A stretch of 64,000 nt of DNA from contig CAYXBA010000016.1 of NCBI GenBank assembly GCA_964463135.1, positions 18,910 to 82,909 on the forward strand, given 5' to 3'. The translations under genes were made by a program, and so were the position numbers. Source of the stretch: UBA6898 sp964463135. Lineage in GTDB: Bacteria > Nitrospirota > Thermodesulfovibrionia > Thermodesulfovibrionales > UBA6898. Shown here piece after piece: positions 34,234-40,848 of this stretch; the stretch's first letter is position 1, and each line of letters begins with the position of its first letter. The notes beneath the pieces were generated by a model that did no database searches, had not been told where the DNA came from, and saw only the letters and a list, made by a program, of their open reading frames with translations.

Positions 34234-35118
34234 ATGACGGATACGTTCAGATCAGGTTTTATCGCGCTCATCGGCAGGCCGAATGTCGGCAAATCGACGC
34301 TGCTGAACGCGATCCTCGACCAGAAGATTGCGATCGTGGCAGACCGGCAGCAGACGACGAGGAACAAGCTTCTGGGTATAAGGACCTTTGAGTCAGCCCA
34401 GATGGTATTTGTCGATACTCCCGGCATCCACAGCCCGCGGCACGCACTGGGAGAGTCCATGGTCAGGACCGCAGAAGAGGCGATGCAGGATATTGATATT
34501 GTTGCCTTCGTGACCGATGCCGATAAACGCGAAGAAGACCTTGCGATCATTGCCCTGTTCAGGAACCTGAAGACGCCGGTCCTGTTCGTGCTGAACAAGG
34601 CCGAGACCAAAAGTCCCTCCGAGATCTCCGACATCATCCATGCGTATGGTGATCTTTTTCCCTTCAATTCTTTTCTCTCCCTCTCTGCGCTCAAGGTAAA
34701 AGGCATCGAGTTCCTGCTCGAAAAGATAAAGGGTCTCCTTGCCGAGGGGCCGAAATATTTTGACGATGATACGGTCACAGACCAGTATGAGCGGTTTATG
34801 GCAGCCGAGATCATCCGGGAGAAGATCATCAAGAACACCTCCGAGGAAGTTCCCCATGCGGTTGCCGTCGAGGTCCAGGAATGGAAGGAAAAGAAGAACG
34901 GTCTCGTCAGTATCACGGCGGTCATCTACGTTGAACGGGAAGGTCAGAAGGCCATTATCATCGGGAAGAAGGGCGCCCTGCTGAAGATGATCGGCAGCCA
35001 GGCACGCAGGGATATCGAGAGGCTGATCGATGCAAAGGTCTTTCTGGAGCTTTGGGTAAAGGTGAAGAAGGGCTGGCGCGATGACAAAAAAATACTGCAG
35101 ACATTGGGGTATCGGTAA
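34234..35118 (+). CDS. era: GTPase Era
   Basis: A 294-residue protein with GTPase motifs GRPNVGKST (G1), QQTTRN (G2), DTPGIH (G3) and NKAE (G4). A C-terminal KH RNA-binding domain contains AIIIGKKGALLKMIG. The length matches the family. Era binds 16S rRNA and assists 30S ribosome maturation at the membrane. It starts directly after aspC and is followed without a gap by the bifunctional nuclease gene and then recO; era-recO adjacency is widespread. Confidence 0.97.
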   Translation: MTDTFRSGFIALIGRPNVGKSTLLNAILDQKIAIVADRQQTTRNKLLGIRTFESAQMVFVDTPGIHSPRHALGESMVRTAEEAMQDIDIVAFVTDADKREEDLAIIALFRNLKTPVLFVLNKAETKSPSEISDIIHAYGDLFPFNSFLSLSALKVKGIEFLLEKIKGLLAEGPKYFDDDTVTDQYERFMAAEIIREKIIKNTSEEVPHAVAVEVQEWKEKKNGLVSITAVIYVEREGQKAIIIGKKGALLKMIGSQARRDIERLIDAKVFLELWVKVKKGWRDDKKILQTLGYR

Positions 35119-35571
35119 ATGTTCGTAGAGATGAAAGTTGAAGGTCTCCTTTTTGACCCCCGGAGCAATATGTACATCCTTTTGCTGAAGCAGTCTGATG
35201 GTCCCGGGACCCTTCCCATATGGATCGGCAAGCCCGAGGCAGATTCGATAGCGCTTGCCCTCGGCAAGGTTTCGACGCCCAGGCCGCTTACCCATGATCT
35301 CGTCAAGAATGTGATCGAGGGTCTTAACGCAAAGGCAACCAAGGTCGTTATTACGGAGATCATCGACAATACGTTCTATGCGCTGATCCATATTGCTGAC
35401 GGACAGCGGGAAGCGCTGATCGATTCGCGGCCGAGTGATGCGGTGGCTATCGCATTGCGGGTGAATGTCCCGATCCTTGTGGAAGAATCGATCCTTGGCA
35501 CAAAGACCGCAGATGATCTTGACGAGTGGCTGAAGAACCTTAAACCGGAAGACTTCGGCAACATCATGTAA
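35119..35571 (+). CDS. Bifunctional nuclease domain protein (BFN/DUF151)
   Basis: A 150-residue single-domain protein with the DUF151/BFN pattern: LPIWIGKPEADSIALAL, RPLTHDLVKNVIEGL and DSRPSDAVAIALRVNVPI. Members have been described as DNase/RNase enzymes or stress proteins. It abuts era and overlaps recO by one base, so it belongs to the era-recO operon, consistent with nucleic acid metabolism. Confidence 0.92.
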   Translation: MFVEMKVEGLLFDPRSNMYILLLKQSDGPGTLPIWIGKPEADSIALALGKVSTPRPLTHDLVKNVIEGLNAKATKVVITEIIDNTFYALIHIADGQREALIDSRPSDAVAIALRVNVPILVEESILGTKTADDLDEWLKNLKPEDFGNIM

Positions 35572-36299
35572 TGCTGCAAAGGACCGAGGGCATTGTGCTG
35601 CGGACGATCCCGTACGGCGAAGCAGACCTCATAGCAACGTACCTTACCAAAGACCTGGGCATTATCAAGGTCTTCGCGAAGAGCCCCCGGAAGACAAAAA
35701 GCAGGTTCGGCAGCAGTCTTGAGCCCCTGACCTTTTCCCGTATTGCCTTCTGGGGAAAAGAGGATGCTGCACTGCCCCGGCTGACCCAGGCTGATATTGT
35801 CCACTCCTTCAGCTCGCTGAGGGAATCGCTGCACTGCTTTATACGAGTGTCGGAGCTTATTGAACAGACCCTGCACCTTGTTCCTGAAAGAGACACCGGC
35901 AGAAATGTCTTCCCTCTCCTTATGCAAACACTGGCGATCATGGAAACGGGCTGCCAGAATCCCCTCATTGGTCTGTTTTACAAGCTGAAACTTCTGGAGG
36001 CTACCGGGTTTCTTCCCGGACTTCATATCTGCGGCCGGTGCGGCGGCAGAAGCAATGCCTTTCATCTGGCACACGGGACCGTGCTCTGCGAGCAGTGCTC
36101 GGCAGAGGAAGAGGTCAGCAGCAGACTTTCCCCGGGGGTTACGGCATTCTATGCGAGTCTGATGAAATGGGAGATATCAAAACTGGAACGGTTGAAGCCT
36201 GACGAAAGAATAATGAAAGACCTGTCGCTGCTTATTGACGAACACAGCAGGTATGTTACGGAAAAGAACCTCCGGTCACGGGAATTCAGGAGGACTTAG
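35571..36299 (+). CDS. recO: DNA repair protein RecO
   Basis: A 242-residue protein with an N-terminal OB fold (TEGIVLRTIPYGEADLIATYLTKDLG), a helical middle and a four-cysteine zinc site (CGRCGG...CEQC, about residues 152-181). This is the RecO family, which loads RecA at single-strand gaps with RecR. Last gene of the aspC-era-BFN-recO operon. A dispersed repeat begins five bases after its stop codon. Confidence 0.95.
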   Translation: MLQRTEGIVLRTIPYGEADLIATYLTKDLGIIKVFAKSPRKTKSRFGSSLEPLTFSRIAFWGKEDAALPRLTQADIVHSFSSLRESLHCFIRVSELIEQTLHLVPERDTGRNVFPLLMQTLAIMETGCQNPLIGLFYKLKLLEATGFLPGLHICGRCGGRSNAFHLAHGTVLCEQCSAEEEVSSRLSPGVTAFYASLMKWEISKLERLKPDERIMKDLSLLIDEHSRYVTEKNLRSREFRRT

Positions 36300-36304
36300 T
36301 AGTT

Positions 36305-36472
36305 ATTCCATGTCGCATTCGAAATGATAACAAGGCGGCAAGCCAGAGGTAGGTGCTTTAGGCAGAGAAAGCGACGCAGGCATACTGTTTGATATGTTGA
36401 GGAGCTGACCCAGAAGTAGGTGCCTTAAGCAGACGAAGCCAACGCAGTTAGCGTTTGAATGCGGCATGGAAT
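36305..36472 (+). repeat. Dispersed MITE-like element, copy 2 (168 bp, terminal inverted repeats, two internal 24-bp inserts)
   Basis: The ends are ATTCCATGTCGCATTC and its near-complement at 36457-36472. The interior matches the minus-strand reading of 31641-31762, but each half carries an extra 24-bp block: CCAGAGGTAGGTGCTTTAGG plus CAGA at 36343-36366, and a 21/24 identical block at 36410-36433. The right end touches the stop codon of the DksA-like gene. The inserts account for the size difference between the two copies. Confidence 0.85.
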
Positions 36473-36999
36473 CAGACTTCTCTGCGCTTTTCGTCCTCTT
36501 CCTGGTGCATCTTGCATTCAATGCACATGGTGGTAACCGGTCTTGCCTCAAGCCTCTTGACATCGATCTCAAGCCCGCACTCATCGCATATGCCGAAGGT
36601 ATTGTTATCAATGCGTTCAAGAGCCTCTTCGATCTTCTTCAGGAGGCGCTGCTCTCTGCCGCGGAGACGGAGCATGAAGTTCGTGTCTGTTTCGGCTGAT
36701 GCCTGATCACCCATATCGGGGAACATGGCCTGTCCGGGAAGTTCATTGAGCGCCACTTCTGCCTCGGTCAGAAGAGCTGCCTTCTGCTGGAGGAGTATGT
36801 CCCTGATCTTATGGAACCGTGAACCGTTGCCGCTTTTCATTGCAGTCTTTTTGGGGGACGTCTTGACCGGCTCAGGAGCCTTTTTTGATGGCTTTGCTGC
36901 CGGCCTGGCAGCTTTCACGGCGACGGTCTTTTTCGTGGTATGTGATGACTGCGCCGTCTTCTTCGATGCAGTCTTCCTGGTGATCTTTTTCGTTGGCAT
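36472..36999 (-). CDS. DksA/TraR-family zinc-finger protein with basic N-terminal tail
   Basis: A 175-residue protein. Residues 1-60 are low-complexity and rich in Lys, Ala, Thr and Pro (TRKTASKKTAQ, KAARPAAKPSKKAPEP), resembling histone H1-like tails. From about 65 there is a DksA/TraR coiled-coil core, then the four-cysteine zinc finger CDECGLEID...CIEC near the C-terminus (about 137-162). DksA-family proteins bind RNA polymerase through the secondary channel and modulate transcription. Tip residues cannot be judged reliably here. The basic tail is an added feature that could bind DNA or RNA. Its stop codon abuts a repeat element. Confidence 0.88.
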   Translation of the reverse strand: MPTKKITRKTASKKTAQSSHTTKKTVAVKAARPAAKPSKKAPEPVKTSPKKTAMKSGNGSRFHKIRDILLQQKAALLTEAEVALNELPGQAMFPDMGDQASAETDTNFMLRLRGREQRLLKKIEEALERIDNNTFGICDECGLEIDVKRLEARPVTTMCIECKMHQEEDEKRREV

Positions 37000-37103
37000 A
37001 ATTGCTCCCCTACTGAAATTTTAATACACTAACAGAACATTTTCTTCTCCGTCAAGACCGTTATGAAAAGAAGAAAAAGAACTGGTGCTGAAGAATGTAC
37101 CGG

Positions 37104-37643
37104 TTATTCGCAGTTTTCCCGGGACTTGATGAATGAGATAAGCGCTTCCCTGCTCCGGTCATCAATATCGATGAATTTAACGCCGACACCGCAGTCCTCT
37201 TCACGCGCTGCATTGAGTTCTACATGGACGATCTCTCCCCTGATCCTGACCGGCTCAGAGAGTTCCGGCACATGAAGCAGGAGTTCTGCGATCTCGTTGA
37301 TGGCATGAGGCCTTTTTGTTCTGATGAACATGCCGCGCCTGCTTACGTTCTTGGTGTATTCATCAATAAACTCATTGAAGGTCCTGTAGGAGACCCGCAG
37401 GGCAACCGGGCAGCGTTTTTCAGTCCGCTGTTCCTGAGCCGGAGGTGCAGCATTGCGGGCCGGCTTTATCGTTACCAGAGATCCGCAGGACGAGCAGGGG
37501 ACCTCGGGAAAGGGGGTCTGCTCCAGATACGCATCGCTCAGGATCTCCTTGCAGTGCGGGCACTGGTGGACTTTTTTTGGCTCGGATTTTTCCACGCTGC
37601 CGGCGCCAACCTGCTGTGCAAATTTCTCGAAATCGTTCGGCAT
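37104..37643 (-). CDS. PilZ-domain protein with N-terminal zinc ribbon
   Basis: A 179-residue soluble protein. An N-terminal four-cysteine ribbon (CPHC, about 28-31; CSSC, about 50-53) is followed by a PilZ domain (about 70-175). The second c-di-GMP motif (KNVSRRG, matching NxSxxG) is clear. The first arginine motif (EKRCPVALRV) departs from a plain RxxxR, so c-di-GMP affinity is uncertain. It could link cyclic-di-GMP, for example from the GGDEF protein at 60353-61870, to another process. It stands alone in its neighbourhood. Confidence 0.85.
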   Translation of the reverse strand: MPNDFEKFAQQVGAGSVEKSEPKKVHQCPHCKEILSDAYLEQTPFPEVPCSSCGSLVTIKPARNAAPPAQEQRTEKRCPVALRVSYRTFNEFIDEYTKNVSRRGMFIRTKRPHAINEIAELLLHVPELSEPVRIRGEIVHVELNAAREEDCGVGVKFIDIDDRSREALISFIKSRENCE

Positions 37644-37728
37644 GCACTATTATAGGTGAACGCAAAAATATTATTCAATCATATTCATTTTTTCTTCAAA
37701 AAGGGGTAGTATGATAATTGCAAATACG

Positions 37729-37743
37729 GCACACAGCGTGTGC
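37729..37743. promoter_or_regulatory. Inverted repeat before the copper-efflux genes
   Basis: GCACAC-AGC-GTGTGC, a perfect 6-bp-arm dyad, lies 18 bp before the YtkA-like start and about 14 bp after a -10-like TATGAT (37710-37715). It could be an operator for metal-dependent control; no regulator gene is adjacent. Confidence 0.35.
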
Positions 37744-37761
37744 ACTACCAAGGAGGAAGTG

Positions 37762-38148
37762 ATGAAACGTCTCGTAATTGCATTACTGTTGGTTGCTCTT
37801 ACCGCCGGATTTGCTCTGGCAAAGGATTTCGAGGTCAAAAAGAAAGCGGGATCTTATGATGTTGAGGTGCGTATGGACAAAAACCCGCCTGTCGTGGGCG
37901 ACAATAACATCACGATCGACGTGAAGGAAGCAGGCAAGGCCGTTACTGATGCGGTGGTCGTGGTTGATTACTCCATGCCTGCAATGCCTGGCATGCCTGC
38001 CATGAACTCCAAGACCGAGACCGAGCTTAAGGGCTCTGTGTATAAAGGTACCATGAACATCTCCATGGCCGGTGCCTGGAACGTTGCGGTTAAGATCAGG
38101 AAAAACGGGAAGACATCTACTGTAAAGTTCAATGTGGATGCTCACTGA
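37762..38148 (+). CDS. Periplasmic YtkA/FixH-like protein with Met-rich loop, copper-efflux operon
   Basis: AAGGAGG precedes the ATG at 37762, which gives a clean signal peptide (KRLVIALLLVALTAGFALA) and a 128-residue precursor. An upstream ATG at 37711 lacks a ribosome site. The mature domain is a small beta-sandwich of the YtkA/FixH type. It contains MPAMPGMPAMN, a methionine-rich loop typical of periplasmic copper- or silver-binding proteins, and a C-terminal histidine. First gene of the tolC-cusB-cusA-like cluster, so a metallochaperone role is a reasonable inference. Confidence 0.8.
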   Translation: MKRLVIALLLVALTAGFALAKDFEVKKKAGSYDVEVRMDKNPPVVGDNNITIDVKEAGKAVTDAVVVVDYSMPAMPGMPAMNSKTETELKGSVYKGTMNISMAGAWNVAVKIRKNGKTSTVKFNVDAH

Positions 38149-38161
38149 ACGAGTGATCAGT

Positions 38162-39481
38162 ATGCGTTCAAGACAGGCACGCACAGGAGTGCGTGCCTGC
38201 CGCGTTTCAATCCTGTATCTTCTTATGGCCATGCTGATTGCATACTTCAGTTCCGCGCAGACTTCCTATGCGGAGGAGCCGCCTTTGGTCTTGCAGGATC
38301 TGATCCGGGAAGCCCTGGCGAAAAGTCCGGAAATACTTGCTGCGCAATCACGATATGACGCTTCACGGTTCAGGATACCCCAGGCAGGCAGCCTGCCTGA
38401 CCCCATGTTCATGTTCGGATATCAAAATGAGGGGTGGGACCGCTACACGTACGGAGAGATGCCGATGGCCGAATGGATGTTTTCGGCTTCGCAGACATTT
38501 CCGTTTCCCGGCAAACGGTCCCTGAAGAAAGAGATGGCAACCCGTGATTCCGAGGGGATTTCGTCATCGTATGAATTGGTCAAGCTCAGGACCATCGAAA
38601 GAATCAAACAGCTGTATTATGATCTGTTCCTTGCGTACAAGGATATTGACCTGATAGAAGAAAAATCAGCGCTCTTTTCAAAGATCGAGGACGCTGCGCT
38701 TGCCCGTTACAATGCCGGCATGGGCATGCAGCAGGAAGTGCTTATGGCGCAGACTGAAAAATACATGCTCATCGAAAAAGAAGAGATGTTGAAGCAGAGG
38801 ATTCAGAGCATCGAGGCAATGATGAACGCAGCCGTTGGCAGGGAGGTGAACTCGCCGCTTGGACGGCCGATCGAACCAGAAGGCACTGCCTCATACCCCT
38901 TCAATCTTGAGTCACTTATTGCCATGGCATATGACCATTCCCCGGAGATAAAAGCACAGCAGAAAATGGTCGCCGGAGCAGAAGCAAAGGTGCGTCTGAG
39001 CCAAAAGGAATATTACCCGGACTTCACGATTACAGCAGGCTATGGGAACCGTGGCGGAGGCGTAATTCTGGACAAGTGGAGCCTTACGACTACCATGAAT
39101 ATACCACTCTATTATCGGACCAAACAGCAGCAGGGCGTGCTTGAGGCTGAGGCATCTCTTGCCGAGGCAAGGCGAAACCTGGAGGCAACAAAGCTTGTGA
39201 TCGCATCAAATATACGTGACAGTTACGCCATGTATAACTCGGCTCAAAGGCTTATGGAGATCTACAAACAGGGGCTGATTCCCAAAACGTATCAGGATTT
39301 TGATTCTGCACTTGCCGGATATGCCTCCGGCAAGACCGAGGCAATTACAGTGATCAACCGGCTGAAGTCCGTGCTGGATTTCGAAATTCTGTATTGGGCG
39401 CAGGTAGCGGTAAAGGAGACTGCGGTAGCCAAATTCGAATCAATGGCGGGGATTATGAAAGACGAGGTGGGGGCAAGATGA
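38162..39481 (+). CDS. TolC/CusC-like outer-membrane efflux protein
   Basis: A protein of about 439 residues from the ATG at 38162; an ATG at 38132 would overlap the previous gene. A signal peptide (ending near QTSYA) precedes two repeats of the outer-membrane efflux helical-hairpin domain, with GSLPDPMFMFGY and a second-half SGKTEAITVINRL. It forms the outer-membrane channel of the tripartite pump with the CusB- and CusA-like proteins that follow. The first codons are part of a perfect hairpin (38174-38199). The downstream adaptor gene overlaps its stop (ATGA). Confidence 0.9.
   Translation: MRSRQARTGVRACRVSILYLLMAMLIAYFSSAQTSYAEEPPLVLQDLIREALAKSPEILAAQSRYDASRFRIPQAGSLPDPMFMFGYQNEGWDRYTYGEMPMAEWMFSASQTFPFPGKRSLKKEMATRDSEGISSSYELVKLRTIERIKQLYYDLFLAYKDIDLIEEKSALFSKIEDAALARYNAGMGMQQEVLMAQTEKYMLIEKEEMLKQRIQSIEAMMNAAVGREVNSPLGRPIEPEGTASYPFNLESLIAMAYDHSPEIKAQQKMVAGAEAKVRLSQKEYYPDFTITAGYGNRGGGVILDKWSLTTTMNIPLYYRTKQQQGVLEAEASLAEARRNLEATKLVIASNIRDSYAMYNSAQRLMEIYKQGLIPKTYQDFDSALAGYASGKTEAITVINRLKSVLDFEILYWAQVAVKETAVAKFESMAGIMKDEVGAR
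38174..38199. repeat. Perfect 11-bp-arm hairpin at the start of the efflux channel gene
   Basis: CAGGCACGCAC-AGGA-GTGCGTGCCTG is a perfect inverted repeat with a 4-base loop. Its GC-rich stem would be very stable in mRNA. It begins 12 bases into the reading frame as drawn. It may mean that translation starts downstream, or that the hairpin controls expression between the YtkA-like gene and the pump genes. Confidence 0.8.
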
Positions 39482-40716
39482 AGAAGATATATCTCGTGGT
39501 CATTGCCGTAATCATGATCATAGCTGCTGCTGTTTTTTATGGCCCCAGGCTCTTGCATAGAAACAATGTTCATGTCCAGAAGACCGCCACGCAGACCTCG
39601 GCAGAACAGGACCTTCAGAACAGCGGAAGCACCGGCACCCCGGGGGCAGCCGCACAACAAGATGCGGGCGATACGGAGGACAAGGAGACCCCTACGGTGG
39701 AGATCCCTGTGGAGAGGCAGCAGATGCTTGGGGTAAAAACCGTGGAAGTCGCGGTAAAGCCACTGCAAAAGGTGATCAGAACAGTTGGCAGGATAGCGTA
39801 TGACGAGCGGAGGCTCGCGACGATTAATGTGAAATTTGAAGGATGGCTCGAAAAACTCTTTATTGATTACACCGGGAAGTATGTAAGGAAGGGTGAAGCT
39901 CTTGCGGAGATTTACAGTCCGGAGCTGGTGGCTACCCAGCAGGAATTTCTGAATGTCCTGAAATGGGCAAAACAGGGCAGCGGCGTCAAAGATGGGGCCA
40001 TAAGCACGATGCTTTCCCGTGATGCAGCCGTTCTTGTTGATGGCGCAAAACAGCGTCTGAAGCTGTGGGATATTTCCGATGAGCAGATCAGGCGGATCGA
40101 GGAATCGGGAAAGCCCTTGCGCACGCTCACCGTGTACAGTCCGGTGAACGGGTATGTTGTTCAAAAGACGGCGCTTCAGGGAATGCGGGTGATGCCCGGC
40201 GAAAAGCTTTTTGATATTGCGGACCTTTCATCTGTATGGGTACTTTCCGATATTTATGAGTATGAGCTTCCGCTGATCAAACTAGGACAGGCTGCAGAGA
40301 TAACGCTAAGCTATTTTCCCGGCAAGGTCTTTTCATCGCGAATAGACTATATCTACCCCACGCTGTCCGCAAATACCAGGACTGCCACCGTAAGATTCAC
40401 TATCCCCAATACGGGCGGTCAGCTCAAGCCTGACATGTTTACCAATGTTGAGGTGAAGATAGATCTTGGTAAAAAATTGTCCATTCCGGATGATGCAGCG
40501 ATTGATACCGGGGCGCGGCAGGTCGTGTATGTCGATCAGGGGGATGGCTACTTCGAGCCCAGAGAGGTTATGCTGGGCCTCCGGGCAGACGGCTGGCGGG
40601 AGGTTATCAAAGGTCTGAAGCCCGGAGAGCGTGTCGCCTCGTCAGCGGTGTTTCTCATAGACTCGGAGGCCCAGTTGAAGAACGTGACCCCGCTGAGCAG
40701 CGGGCATAAACACTAA
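39478..40716 (+). CDS. CusB-like periplasmic adaptor of heavy-metal RND pump
   Basis: The ATG at 39478 overlaps the channel gene stop codon and gives 412 residues with an N-terminal membrane anchor (about 4-22). The order is an anchor, a low-complexity linker, YDERRLATINVKFEGWLEKL, a short helical hairpin, lipoyl and barrel domains (VWVLSDIYEYELP), and a C-terminal domain ending in Gly-His-Lys-His. This matches the CusB/CzcB family. It bridges the CusA-like pump and the TolC-like channel across the periplasm. Confidence 0.9.
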   Translation: MKKIYLVVIAVIMIIAAAVFYGPRLLHRNNVHVQKTATQTSAEQDLQNSGSTGTPGAAAQQDAGDTEDKETPTVEIPVERQQMLGVKTVEVAVKPLQKVIRTVGRIAYDERRLATINVKFEGWLEKLFIDYTGKYVRKGEALAEIYSPELVATQQEFLNVLKWAKQGSGVKDGAISTMLSRDAAVLVDGAKQRLKLWDISDEQIRRIEESGKPLRTLTVYSPVNGYVVQKTALQGMRVMPGEKLFDIADLSSVWVLSDIYEYELPLIKLGQAAEITLSYFPGKVFSSRIDYIYPTLSANTRTATVRFTIPNTGGQLKPDMFTNVEVKIDLGKKLSIPDDAAIDTGARQVVYVDQGDGYFEPREVMLGLRADGWREVIKGLKPGERVASSAVFLIDSEAQLKNVTPLSSGHKH

Positions 40717-40719
40717 GAC

Positions 40720-40843
40720 CGTAAATCGTGAATGGTGAATCGTGAATAGTAACTACAATTCAGTCGCAGAGATTGCTGTCGTTTTCTTTCCACTGTTTAC
40801 GAATCACGAATTACAAATTACGCATTACTCATCACGCATTACG
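40720..40843. repeat. Inverted heptad-word array between cusB- and cusA-like genes
   Basis: The left arm (40720-40754) is five exact-register 7-base words: CGTAAAT, CGTGAAT, GGTGAAT, CGTGAAT, AGTAACT. The right arm (40796-40843), read on the minus strand, is seven words: CGTAATG, CGTGATG, AGTAATG, CGTAATT, TGTAATT, CGTGATT, CGTAAA. The common form is NGTRAWK. The arms face each other and can form a long imperfect stem ending five bases before the cusA-like start codon. Confidence 0.75.
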
Positions 40844-40848
40844 ACCAG

